Shown here one piece after another: positions 24,836-32,634 of a stretch of 64,000 bases of DNA. The stretch covers positions 14,647 through 78,646 of the forward strand of contig DLHY01000078.1 of NCBI GenBank assembly GCA_002483445.1, written 5' to 3'. The notes below the pieces were generated by a model. The model did not search any database. It had not been told where the DNA came from and saw nothing but the letters and a program-made list of their open reading frames with translations. This DNA comes from Blastocatellia bacterium UBA7656 (GTDB lineage Bacteria > Acidobacteriota > Blastocatellia > UBA7656). Every line of letters begins with the position of its first letter. Within the stretch, counting starts at the first letter, position 1. The translations under genes were made by a program, and so were the position numbers.

Positions 24836-25525
24836 TCAGGTCTCGCGCCGCTCTGCCGGACTGCCGTCCTTTACTACAGGATTCGACGGATCGTCGTTAT
24901 CGACCACTACATCGGCTCGTTCCTTAGGTCGGGATTCAGCGAAATAGAGATTCTGACCCGGTATGTATCGCTGCTCGTATCGTCGCCTCACTTCTTCGAC
25001 GCTGCCCATCATCGCTGCATCGCGCCGCTCGGCCCGACTGATGGTCGTCTCAAAGGAGGCTTCGACAAAGATAGTGAAATCCCAGTATCTCGCCAACTCT
25101 GAGCGAAGGAGAAATACTCCATCACACAGCAGAACGGCGTTTGACTCTGCCGCCAGGACAGGAAGCTGCGTCTCGGAATCTGCGCGATAGTCGAAGACCG
25201 CTGAAAGATATCGAAGCGATCCATTCGGCCCCAAAGGCGCGAGCAAAGACTCGATGAGCGCATGGTAGTTGAAAGAGTCCTGATAGTAGCCTTCGGGTGA
25301 AGCCTCGCCTCGTCTGTGACGGATGCGGGATGGATTATGGAAGCCATCGATGGAAGCGCGAATGACAGGTCGGCCATGTGCCTGAAGCGGCGCTGCGAGT
25401 TCCTGAGCGAGCATGGTTTTACCCGCAGCATCCGGCCCATCGATTGCGACGCGAACAGGATGCGGTCGTTCGATTCGGACGATTCGACTGACGAGGTAAT
25501 CCAGGAGTTGCGACCGTTTCATCAT
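24836..25525 (-). CDS. Uridine kinase-like P-loop NTPase
   Basis: A 229-residue protein with Walker A GPDAAGKTMLAQEL at about residue 30, a DGFHNP motif after it, and DGVFLLR and the arginine-rich RAERRDAAMMGS lid, as in the uridine kinase/phosphoribulokinase superfamily. It probably phosphorylates a nucleoside or another small hydroxyl compound. The start could be either of two tandem ATG codons; no good ribosome site is present. The product ends in a variable charged tail. Confidence 0.75.
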   Translation of the reverse strand: MMKRSQLLDYLVSRIVRIERPHPVRVAIDGPDAAGKTMLAQELAAPLQAHGRPVIRASIDGFHNPSRIRHRRGEASPEGYYQDSFNYHALIESLLAPLGPNGSLRYLSAVFDYRADSETQLPVLAAESNAVLLCDGVFLLRSELARYWDFTIFVEASFETTISRAERRDAAMMGSVEEVRRRYEQRYIPGQNLYFAESRPKERADVVVDNDDPSNPVVKDGSPAERRET

Positions 25526-25603
25526 TTCATAAGATGTCGGTCAGGCAGCCTGACAGATGGATGAGCGCAGATGATCTGTGAGAATCCGCGCCCATCCGTT
25601 TAT

Positions 25604-26392
25604 TCATTCGGCCACAGAAAACGCGAGGCTCTGGCTTGGAGAGAGCGAATTGCCCAACAAAATGTCTACACGATAACGGCCCGGAGGGAAGCCGCCGGGA
25701 AGAGTGAGTGAAAATTTGGCTACGTTTTGCGCTCCTTCCAACACCAAATCGGTCTTTTTGATCTCGCCACCGGGAGCAAATCCTTCAGCTTCGACTGCCA
25801 CCCAGCTTGCCGATACCTTAGCGCCCGCCGTCTTGCCTTTCATCTGGACGGAGCAGTAAAACGCAGTCGTGCCAGCAGGGTACTCCGTCACCCTTTCACT
25901 CCCATCCTCTTCGGTCGATAGAAAGGCCGAAACTATTTCGGCAGGTATCGATTTGACTGTGAAGGACACGCTCTTTGTAGGCGGCGCTGGCTTCGCAGGA
26001 TCGGGATTGAGGAAAAGGTCGACTTTATACTCGCCTGCGCCAAGCCCCGATGCCGGCGGAGTGATAGAAAAGTCAGCGACATTCTTCGAGCCTCCCATAT
26101 CAAGACTCGATTCGAAAAGTTTCTCGCCGGGCTTGTATCCTTCGGCGTTGACCGCGATCCACTGAGCCTTTACCTTCGTGCCCTCAGGCGCGTTCGACAG
26201 GTAGGCGACGCAATGAATCGTTTTTTCGTTCGCATCAAAAGAGGTTGTCGGATTGGGGACTTCGTATTTATCGTTGACCTCTTTCCCCATCTTCACATCG
26301 CTGATGTTCGCAGTCGAGAAACTGCACTTGCCTGCGGAAAAAACTGCTGCCAGCGCCAATATCATCGCTGCCTGAATGTATCTCCTTTTCAT
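25604..26392 (-). CDS. Secreted protein with two tandem copies of one domain
   Basis: ATG 26392 follows GGAGAG. A signal peptide covers about residues 1-20. The mature protein is an internal duplication of about 110 residues: each half has a Cys-containing strand (TIHCVAYLSN / AFYCSVQMKG), then WIAVNAEGYKPGE or WVAVEAEGFAPGG, then VADFSITPP or VAKFSLTLPGG, then GEYKVDLFLN or GRYRVDILLG. This suggests two Ig-like beta domains. Function unknown; periplasmic or surface location likely. Confidence 0.65.
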   Translation of the reverse strand: MKRRYIQAAMILALAAVFSAGKCSFSTANISDVKMGKEVNDKYEVPNPTTSFDANEKTIHCVAYLSNAPEGTKVKAQWIAVNAEGYKPGEKLFESSLDMGGSKNVADFSITPPASGLGAGEYKVDLFLNPDPAKPAPPTKSVSFTVKSIPAEIVSAFLSTEEDGSERVTEYPAGTTAFYCSVQMKGKTAGAKVSASWVAVEAEGFAPGGEIKKTDLVLEGAQNVAKFSLTLPGGFPPGRYRVDILLGNSLSPSQSLAFSVAE

Positions 26393-26577
26393 TGCGGCAC
26401 TCTCCTTTTCAAATCCTTTATTGATTGCCGGGCAATCATACACCACTTCGATTCTTCGAGCGACCGGAAAATCGGATCATGTAATGCAGGAAAGATGTGG
26501 AAGAATCATGCGCTTTGCGAAGTGAAGTACGGCCAAAAATTGTTGGCTGACTCAACCCTGAGTTCAAGGCTGCTCGC

Positions 26578-26724
26578 TCACGCAATGTAGAAAGGCCGGG
26601 AGTTTCGGATTTTCACAGACGGCGATTCATAATCAGGGTCGGCGAGCATCAGCGAGACTATCACTGGGATCCCGAACATATAAATGATCTCGCCGAACGA
26701 CAGCTTGATATGAGATATAGTCAC
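26578..26724 (-). CDS. Possible small protein, 48 residues
   Basis: GTG start preceded by AAAGGCGAT; the product has a short hydrophobic stretch (EIIYMFGIPVIVSLML). It is the last of five small co-oriented frames. No homologue recognised. Confidence 0.25.
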   Translation of the reverse strand: MTISHIKLSFGEIIYMFGIPVIVSLMLADPDYESPSVKIRNSRPFYIA

Positions 26725-26741
26725 ATCGCCTTTGTTGCTTC

Positions 26742-26807
26742 TTACTCAACAATGACCATCACACTGATCGCATTGCTCATGGTTATCAGAAGAAAAAGTG
26801 ATTCCAT
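26742..26807 (-). CDS. Possible 21-residue membrane peptide
   Basis: Its ATG overlaps the stop codon of the 62-residue frame (TGATG), which favours coupled translation. The whole peptide is hydrophobic, with LFLLIT and ISVMVIV. Supported only by the overlap and composition. Confidence 0.2.
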   Translation of the reverse strand: MESLFLLITMSNAISVMVIVE

Positions 26808-26995
26808 CAGGCAGCCTTGCTCTCCCACTCTCCATTGCGCAAAGCTACTACTGACGGAGACGAACGCAACTCGACCTTGACCTCCCGATTCGCTGCGCAC
26901 TCATAGCAGGTTTGAATCAGCCGATCATCAGCGGGACGAGTGTGTGGGACGCCCCAGTAGTGTTTGTGCCACGAAAGTAAAGACAGTATGTTCAT
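26807..26995 (-). CDS. Small Cys-motif protein, 62 residues
   Basis: The product contains WHKHYWGVPH near the start and TCYECAANREVKVEL after it. The CxxC with Trp/His-rich lead resembles short conserved proteins I associate with acidobacteria, but I cannot name a family. It lies in a run of tiny genes on the minus strand. Confidence 0.45.
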   Translation of the reverse strand: MNILSLLSWHKHYWGVPHTRPADDRLIQTCYECAANREVKVELRSSPSVVALRNGEWESKAA

Positions 26996-27024
26996 ATTCG
27001 TTTTCCACCCTTCTTTCTCAATCG

Positions 27025-27225
27025 CTATGGTTGTCTTACTGCAAGACCATCTCTGCGGTTCAAATTGTGAGATTCCGGTCTTATTGAATACTCCGTTACC
27101 TCAGACTGCTTTCGAGCGAACAGCCGGAAGCCAAAGCATATCGATAGCAGTAACATCGCTATCGTTATCGTATGAATGTAGAGCGACGCATCGCTGATGC
27201 GTATGATCGAAGCGTCTCCGATCAA
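27025..27225 (-). CDS. Possible small membrane protein, 66 residues
   Basis: A TTG start overlaps the stop of the PGPGW-type gene, consistent with coupling. It has one predicted membrane helix (TITIAMLLLSICFGFRLF). No strong ribosome site and no recognised homologue. Confidence 0.3.
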   Translation of the reverse strand: MIGDASIIRISDASLYIHTITIAMLLLSICFGFRLFARKQSEVTEYSIRPESHNLNRRDGLAVRQP

Positions 27226-27467
27226 TCAGAATGTTTATCATTTTCATTCGCCTTCAGTGCCTTATTTTTCTCCTGCCCTTTCCATCCTGCCCATCGTCGC
27301 CATCGCTCCATCCGATTTATGAATGAACGAACTATCGGGCGATCCCGCCCCAGCAGAGCGACTCCTGCCAACAGGAATGGAGTGCCGGGGAAGATCGGTA
27401 TCGGCATCCCCGCGACACCAACCGCGATTAGCGCGTACCCGGCTACTGTCCGTATATGTTTCAACAC
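27222..27467 (-). CDS. PGPGW-like small transmembrane protein
   Basis: An 81-residue protein with two hydrophobic stretches around a GMPIPIFPGTPFLL turn, the pattern of PGPGW/YbaN-like small inner-membrane proteins. GTG 27467 (or the next TTG) follows AGGACGG. It lies just downstream of the attenuator-like element and heads a run of tiny frames. Function unknown. Confidence 0.6.
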   Translation of the reverse strand: MLKHIRTVAGYALIAVGVAGMPIPIFPGTPFLLAGVALLGRDRPIVRSFINRMERWRRWAGWKGQEKNKALKANENDKHSD

Positions 27468-27483
27468 TTGTCCGTCCTGTCAT

Positions 27484-27590
27484 ACAAAAAGAGACCTTTT
27501 GCGGCAGTAATGCGCAAAAGGTCTTGATCCCCTACCAGCGGATGGATTGCCTGACATCAGGCAATCGAGGGGCGATCCCACCAGACCCTT
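27484..27590 (-). promoter_or_regulatory. Attenuator-like structured leader
   Basis: Read on the minus strand: AAGGGTCT (27590-27583), a GATCGCCCC..GGGGATC stem (27577-27569 with 27532-27526) enclosing the hairpin TTGCCTGA/TCAGGCAA (27564-27547), then a perfect 12-bp terminator stem AGACCTTTTGCG/CGCAAAAGGTCT (27524-27492) followed by CTCTTTTTG. The first arm can pair with AGACCTT of the terminator, so an antiterminator is possible. It ends 17 bp before the PGPGW-like gene. No known riboswitch consensus recognised. Confidence 0.5.
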
Positions 27591-27599
27591 AACAGGAGG

Positions 27600-28200
27600 T
27601 TTACTCCCTTTACTGCTTCACGAGTTTAAGGAATGGCTGAAAGGTTCTATTGAAGGCAGTGTGTCATGTCCATCGAGTCATCCCTGTTTTTAGACCCATC
27701 AGGACCGCCTGACATAAGGAAATCGTGTCTACGAACTTTTCGCCTATCCAACACCCAGAAAGTTATCCGCCTTTCAGCTAACCCTCCAACAGTGATACTA
27801 AAGGCAATAGATGTGCCAGGAGCAGGCTTGCCAGCCTGATCCTGCTCAGTATCCATAAAGCGATTCCTTCTGCAAAACGGATGCTAATCAGATAAGGCTG
27901 AATACAAAGCGTTCGCGGCAATGGTTGATTGTTACTGGATCAAAATCGGAGAAGGCTGGCAGAGGTAATGTTGGGATAAGCTGACAGAAACTCGTCGTTT
28001 TATGCAACAGCAGCGTGGCAGGGCGAAACATCGATTCGCTTTCCGGCATCGCTCTTCAATTGCCATGATTATGGAGACATATCGCGACATCGCGCGCTCC
28101 TCCATCGCTTCAGGGAGAGGAGTGTTCGAGTCATCCGGGCAGGAGTCCTGCTGCGGTATTGGCAGCAAGGATCGCCGTCTTACGGCTTGAAGATGAGCAG
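27600..28200. other. Intergenic region without a supported gene
   Basis: I see only a weak relative of the REP palindrome (AGCAGGCTTGCCAGCCTG at 27821-27838) and short frames that lack convincing composition. Confidence 0.4.
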
Positions 28201-28230
28201 GTTTCCATTGCCTGTTAATCTCTCTCTGAG

Positions 28231-29127
28231 TCAGGCAGCAGGTTGCCCTCTGATCGTGCTATCCAGTGCCGCTGATTTTTTGAGAACTTCCCGCGGCGCT
28301 CTGACATCGCTTGCAAGCCTGAGCGCCTTGAGCGCGCAGATCACATACCATCCTACGTCTATCTGCCACCACCTGCGCCCGAAGCGGGCCGCATTTGCCT
28401 CCGCGTGATGGTTTCGGTGCCAGTTCTCTCCCCACGCGCCCATTTGCAGAGGCCCGACCCACCAGATGTTCCGGCTCGAATCAACCCCTTCGGGCAAGCC
28501 GGGAGTCATGTGCAGCAGGCTGTTGACGACCATTTGAAGATGCAGCACATAGACCAGCCGTATCGCGCCGAACCAGAAAAACGCCTCCCATCCGAAAATG
28601 AGTCCTGAGAAGCTGGAAAGGACGATGATCGGAATCAGCAGTCGCTTCCATGCACGATATCGAGGCTTGTCCATGTCCGGACACCATCGCCGGACATCAG
28701 AGCCTGACCACTGATAAATCCACCTGATGTGCGCCCACCAGAAGCCGCCCTGTCTTGGACTCGATACATCTTCTTCCGTATCCGCTTTCGCGTGATGATG
28801 GCGATGATTTGCCACCCACGACATAGGCTCTCCTGATGCGTTGAAGATAGCGAAGAAGATGAGAATGTTTTCGACCACCGGATTCAACCGCAACGAGCGG
28901 TGGGCCATGCATCGGTGATAACACACCGTTATTCCGACTCCGCCCATTGAAGCGACTGCAAGGGCTACCGTCAGTACAATCCAACTCGGCAATGGGAACA
29001 GGATCAATCCCGTCAGCGCCAGCAGGTGAACAGAAACGATATAGAATAAAACTGAACCGTTCCCCTTCGAATACTGCCACCAGGGGCGCATCCAGGGCCG
29101 CTCATCTGTCAGTTGGGTTGATCTCAT
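28231..29127 (-). CDS. Membrane fatty-acid (acyl-CoA) desaturase
   Basis: A 298-residue polytopic membrane di-iron enzyme with the three histidine boxes of delta-9-type desaturases: HRCMAH at 71-76, HRHHH at 108-112 (ANHRHHHAKAD) and ENWHRNHH at 235-241. Four hydrophobic segments fit the family. It introduces a double bond into acyl chains and would adjust membrane fluidity. It is the third gene after the Crp/Fnr-type promoter at 30.2 kb (lmo0937-like, ClpP-like, desaturase). Confidence 0.9.
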   Translation of the reverse strand: MRSTQLTDERPWMRPWWQYSKGNGSVLFYIVSVHLLALTGLILFPLPSWIVLTVALAVASMGGVGITVCYHRCMAHRSLRLNPVVENILIFFAIFNASGEPMSWVANHRHHHAKADTEEDVSSPRQGGFWWAHIRWIYQWSGSDVRRWCPDMDKPRYRAWKRLLIPIIVLSSFSGLIFGWEAFFWFGAIRLVYVLHLQMVVNSLLHMTPGLPEGVDSSRNIWWVGPLQMGAWGENWHRNHHAEANAARFGRRWWQIDVGWYVICALKALRLASDVRAPREVLKKSAALDSTIRGQPAA

Positions 29128-29196
29128 TTTTTATTCCTCCCTTCGATATTCTGTTAGATAAATCTGCTTCGCTACCGCTATGGCAGCATCATACTT

Positions 29197-29832
29197 TCAA
29201 CTCACCAGAGCCAGAGCAGACGCGACTTCGACGGAGCTTGTTTCATCATCCGCTCGCGACCGCTGTATGGCGTCTATCAATCCGTAGTCGAGCGCCTGCG
29301 AGGCGCTGAGTATAAGATCGCGCTCGATGTCGCGTTCGATCTGGTCGTAGCTCTGGCCTGTGTGCTTCGACAGTATCTGGCTGACGAGGGATCTCAATCT
29401 GAGAATCTCCCTTGCGTGAATTTCGATATCGGTAGCCTGACCGCTGATTTGCTCCAGGGAAGGCTGAGTGATAAGCATCCTTGCATTCGGCAGCGCGAAC
29501 CGTTTTCCCGCAGCGCCCGCTGCGATCAGCATCGCGCTCACGCTTGCAGCCTGACCTATGCAGACAGTGCTGACATCCGGCGCGACGAATTGCATGGCAT
29601 CGTAAATGGACAGAGCAGCCGTCACCGAGCCTCCTGGCGAATTGATATAAAGACAAATATCTCTGTCAGGGTCTTCTCCCTCCAGAAATAGAATCTGCGC
29701 GATGACCAGATTGGCCGTATCATCATCAACCGGCCCGCTGATAAACACGATGTTATCGGCCAGCATTCTTGAAAATAAATCCAGGCCGTATTCGCCGCGA
29801 GCCGTCCGCGTAATGACTCTTGGTACGAGCAT
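29197..29832 (-). CDS. ClpP-family protein lacking the catalytic histidine
   Basis: ATG 29832 with AAGG upstream gives 211 residues typical of ClpP. Ser97 in GQAASVSA and Asp172 in ERDLILSA are present. In true ClpP the histidine lies in MIHQP; here it is LITQP, Thr122 in its place, while the following GQATDIEIHAREI matches ClpP closely. The codon is ACT, two changes away from CAC/CAT, so a single read error would not explain it. It is probably a pseudoprotease subunit, as ClpR is in ClpPR complexes, perhaps mixed with an active ClpP encoded elsewhere. Confidence 0.85.
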   Translation of the reverse strand: MLVPRVITRTARGEYGLDLFSRMLADNIVFISGPVDDDTANLVIAQILFLEGEDPDRDICLYINSPGGSVTAALSIYDAMQFVAPDVSTVCIGQAASVSAMLIAAGAAGKRFALPNARMLITQPSLEQISGQATDIEIHAREILRLRSLVSQILSKHTGQSYDQIERDIERDLILSASQALDYGLIDAIQRSRADDETSSVEVASALALVS

Positions 29833-29987
29833 AGATGACCTTAACCTCTCGCTTCCGAAGTGCCTGATCAGGTCGGGCAATCACAGAGAAGGCGAGCATC
29901 ATGCCTTTACCTTCAGGCGAGATTTTCGTCCGTCGGAGTCGGACATTGACGGAGCATTAAACAATGAGGGAATGTTTGCGCGCCGAC

Positions 29988-30137
29988 TTAGAAAGCCGGA
30001 CGGCGATTCCTGATCAGATTGAAGATCAACAATGCCCCCGCAACAATGAGCAACAGATGAATGAACTGACCGCCGATATTGCCGATTACGCCCAGGAACC
30101 ACAAAGCAAGAAGAATTCCTATAACAGACCAAAACAT
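29988..30137 (-). CDS. lmo0937-family mini membrane protein, copy 1
   Basis: A 49-residue frame with GGGGGGTGAAAT before the ATG. It encodes two hydrophobic helices, the first starting FWSVIGILLALWFLG and the second LLLIVAGALLIFNLI, followed by a short basic tail, as in lmo0937-type stress proteins. A close paralogue is at 42150-42299. It is the first gene after the promoter at 30230-30272. Confidence 0.75.
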   Translation of the reverse strand: MFWSVIGILLALWFLGVIGNIGGQFIHLLLIVAGALLIFNLIRNRRPAF

Positions 30138-30229
30138 ATTTCACCCCCCGTGGCTCAGGCTTTCACCCCGGCCTCCGTGTCGAGCGCGCTGCCAATTTGA
30201 CTCGACTCCGGTTTACACGTCACGTTTCG

Positions 30230-30272
30230 ATAATACGCCTGCTCGCGACGGATTTCTGTTCAATAGTGGACA
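30230..30272 (-). promoter_or_regulatory. Crp/Fnr-type class II promoter A
   Basis: The palindromic site TGTTCAATAGTGGACA (30257-30272, plus-strand reading) is followed on the minus strand after exactly 21 bp by TATTAT (30235-30230). It would start transcription near 30223, upstream of the lmo0937-like gene. The same arrangement recurs four more times in the window. Confidence 0.65.
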
Positions 30273-30289
30273 ATGATGAAAAGATTCGA

Positions 30290-30388
30290 ACTGCGGCGGG
30301 TAATCTGATCAATAGCCAGACAATTTCTGTCCATGTAATCGGCGAGCCTCTGCTCCTTGACTATGAGAAAGCGATCCTCACTCGCTCT
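30290..30388 (-). pseudogene. Remnant of a crp/fnr gene 3' end
   Basis: In the minus direction the bases translate as a piece related to the last 25 residues of the Crp/Fnr protein at 42466-43158: SEDRFLIVKEQ is identical, followed by RLADYMDR versus KLTDYLDR. There is no start, no remaining upstream part and the stop codon is lost. It adjoins the CarD stop codon and the promoter site A, in the same order (crp end, site, lmo0937-like gene) as the intact copy. Confidence 0.75.
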
Positions 30389-30390
30389 TC

Positions 30391-31005
30391 TCAAATTTCT
30401 CGCGATCCTTTGCGTCCGGCTTTTCTATTTCTTTGGCCGGGGACTTTCCTGCTGTTTCCGTTCTGGTGACAGGCATTGGCCGAACCTCTTCCGGCCACAG
30501 CGCCGGATTTTGTTTCTTCTTTTCGCGCTTCGAGGGCTTTGTCGACCTGCTCCTCGGCCTCTTCCTTCGTCTCTCTCATAACCTCAGCTATCTCTTCAAT
30601 CAGCAGCCCTCTCGCCCTCTCAAGCATCCGGTATTCGCCGGACGACAGCCCTTTCGTTTCTCTCAACTCGGTCAGTGACCCGACGATCGAGGCCAGATCG
30701 AATGCCGACCCGGAGGCAAGGAGCCTTAAATGGTCACGGCCCGTATGACTCGACGGATTGGCTGCCTGAGCCGGTTGTTTTAATCGATCCATCAGCTTTG
30801 GAATCTCAGATTTTTTTATCAGCATCCGAATTCCGATGGCTTCGACCTTGTCGAGAGGCACGAACAAATCGCCGCCGTTACCGTCGAGGAGAGCCAGATG
30901 GTAGAAGTTTATCGGTCTGCCATCGACGACTCGCTTGACGACCGGGCCGATGAGGCAGAGACCCTGATACGGATAAACAACCTTATTGCCTGTGGTCAGT
31001 GTCAT
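30391..31005 (-). CDS. CarD/CdnL-like transcription factor
   Basis: ATG 31005 follows GAAGGAG. The first 60 residues are a CarD-type RNA-polymerase-interacting domain (GNKVVYPYQGLCLIG, FYHLALLDGNGG, FVPLDKV), then an alpha-helical DNA-binding part, then a charged low-complexity tail of about 45 residues. CarD proteins stabilise the open promoter complex. The gene follows sodium-dismutase-type and SYLF genes on one strand. The tail ends exactly where the crp remnant begins, so the 3' end may have been altered by the duplication. Confidence 0.8.
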   Translation of the reverse strand: MTLTTGNKVVYPYQGLCLIGPVVKRVVDGRPINFYHLALLDGNGGDLFVPLDKVEAIGIRMLIKKSEIPKLMDRLKQPAQAANPSSHTGRDHLRLLASGSAFDLASIVGSLTELRETKGLSSGEYRMLERARGLLIEEIAEVMRETKEEAEEQVDKALEARKEETKSGAVAGRGSANACHQNGNSRKVPGQRNRKAGRKGSREI

Positions 31006-31072
31006 TCGAAACTCCTTCGTTGATGGGGTAATTTCGAACTCTGCGCGGCAACCGCGATCTACCCGGATGCCG

Positions 31073-31789
31073 CTATTCTCTTGCTCTGCGCTTCGAATAG
31101 TTCCACAGCATCGTCGGATAGGCTCGCACATCCTTAGGAGCTACGATGCCGCCGCGCAGCGCATCCTTCGCCTTCACTCCCTCGCCGTAGACGGCCTTCA
31201 TATCATCATCGTCCAGAGTTATGACGACGCCTTTCAACTCCAACCCGGCGAACAAACCTCTGCTGCGCGAGTAAGAAAGAATCTCCGCATCCAATCGGAT
31301 ATTGGTCGAAGCCCCGGCCTGACGTCCGACCGGTCCGGCAGCAGCCGAAGCATCCCCGCCAATCTCCAGCTTGTCGCCCATCAGCCTGTTCAATCCATTT
31401 TCATTCATGAACAGAAGCACGAAGTCAGTCGACTGCGCGCCGATCTGCAAACCAAAACTGCCGCCCCTGAGATTGAAGAATGCAGGCGCGCTCCAGCCGC
31501 TCTTAGTGCGACAACTGGCCACTCCGCGCCCGCCGCGCGCTCCAAAAACGAAGCCCGCCTTGAGAACCTGCGGAAATACAGCGACGCACTCGGCATTATT
31601 CAGAATGTCCCGCGGAACCGACTTGTCCGGGGCGCGCATGATTTCGCGGAATACGCGCGCAGCTTTTGCTGATTGAGATACCGCGTCGCGATAGTCCTTG
31701 CTCTGTTTCTGGCCTGCGAAACCAACAGGACTCGTTACCAGGCTGACAAGCGCGATACATACGACCATCAATATCATTTTTCGCTTCAT
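31073..31789 (-). CDS. SYLF (YSC84-like) lipid-binding domain protein
   Basis: A 238-residue secreted protein: signal peptide (1-25), then SYLF-domain signatures FPQVLKAGFVFGARGGRG, PAFFNLRGGSFGLQIGAQ and ELKGVVITLDDDDMKAVYG. SYLF domains bind phosphoinositides or other lipids in eukaryotes; the bacterial role is unclear, perhaps periplasmic. GGAGGT precedes the ATG. It lies between the dismutase and CarD genes. Confidence 0.85.
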   Translation of the reverse strand: MKRKMILMVVCIALVSLVTSPVGFAGQKQSKDYRDAVSQSAKAARVFREIMRAPDKSVPRDILNNAECVAVFPQVLKAGFVFGARGGRGVASCRTKSGWSAPAFFNLRGGSFGLQIGAQSTDFVLLFMNENGLNRLMGDKLEIGGDASAAAGPVGRQAGASTNIRLDAEILSYSRSRGLFAGLELKGVVITLDDDDMKAVYGEGVKAKDALRGGIVAPKDVRAYPTMLWNYSKRRARE

Positions 31790-31878
31790 ACTAACCTCCG
31801 CTGTCCGGACTGCCGGACTGCCTGAAGACTGAGTGTTGATGAAAACTTTGTCGCGCTTCGAACCTCTGACAAGCCGTT

Positions 31879-32523
31879 TTATCTGGCTTCTGCCTCGCGA
31901 TGCAAATCGGTAACGGTTGTCCGCGCGATCAATCTATTCTCGACTGTCTCCCATGCGATGTTGGAGAAGAAAGCTTCGATATACCTGGCCCGATCTGAAG
32001 GCTTGTAGTCCACCATGAACGCATGTTCCCATACGTCCATTACCAGAATCGGGTGGAAGCCAACCGGGTGACCGTCTTCGTGCAATGTTATCCAGTGGTT
32101 TGAAAGATAGCCTGTGATCGGGTCCTGAAACAGGATGGCCCACCCAACACTGCGCACCAGGCCGACCTGGGTGAAATCCTTCTTCCAGTTTTCGTATCCG
32201 CCGAAACTGCGGGCGATCTGATTGAACAACTTCGAGCCTTTATCCAGATTGCTCGATCCTGAAGTGATGTTGCTGAAGTAGTATTCGTGCAACCTCATGC
32301 CGCTATGCTCGAACCCCAGATGGCGCTTGAGGTCTGCATACTCCAGAGACCCCGCCTTTCCGCCTATTATCAAATCGGCAATCCGTTCGTTGAGCAGGTT
32401 TGTGTTCTTCACATAACCGGCATAGAGGCTGAAGTGTATATCCAACTGCCTGTCTGATATCCCCCTCAGCCCCGACAGATTGAACTTCTGCTCCTTATAA
32501 ACCTGTTTTACTGTTGTTGACAT
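31879..32523 (-). CDS. Fe/Mn-type superoxide dismutase
   Basis: A 214-residue protein with the metal-ligand context of Fe/Mn SODs: an N-terminal His in LDIHFSLYAGYVKN, a second in RLHEYYFSNI, and MDVWEHAFMVDY holding the Asp and last His. The usual HYGKHH stretch is changed to HFSLYA, which loses one or two second-shell histidines. It converts superoxide to peroxide and oxygen. GAGGAAG precedes the ATG and the promoter at 32563-32605 is 40 bp upstream. Confidence 0.88.
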   Translation of the reverse strand: MSTTVKQVYKEQKFNLSGLRGISDRQLDIHFSLYAGYVKNTNLLNERIADLIIGGKAGSLEYADLKRHLGFEHSGMRLHEYYFSNITSGSSNLDKGSKLFNQIARSFGGYENWKKDFTQVGLVRSVGWAILFQDPITGYLSNHWITLHEDGHPVGFHPILVMDVWEHAFMVDYKPSDRARYIEAFFSNIAWETVENRLIARTTVTDLHREAEAR

Positions 32524-32562
32524 CAGCTTCCTCGCGACTACCCTGAAACCGGGAACGAACTG

Positions 32563-32605
32563 ATGATACTTTCAACCGGATTGGATTTCTGTTCACTATT
32601 GGACA
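32563..32605 (-). promoter_or_regulatory. Crp/Fnr-type class II promoter B (superoxide dismutase)
   Basis: TGTTCACTATTGGACA (32590-32605) then 21 bp to TATCAT (32568-32563) on the minus strand. The predicted start near 32556 lies 33 bp before the dismutase ATG. This is the tightest promoter-gene match among the five. Confidence 0.7.
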
Positions 32606-32634
32606 GATTGCAAAAAGACCTCGCAGTGAATTCT

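Noticed and set aside
27647..27856. 69-codon frame on the minus strand with AAGGA before the ATG
   Set aside because: It contains the degenerate REP palindrome and has no protein-like pattern beyond the ribosome site.
27932..28168. 78-codon frame on the minus strand
   Set aside because: Cys/Arg/Ser-rich composition, no ribosome site, a competing plus-strand frame through the same bases.
29197..29832. Active ClpP protease
   Set aside because: The catalytic histidine position is threonine, so plain annotation as an active peptidase would mislead.
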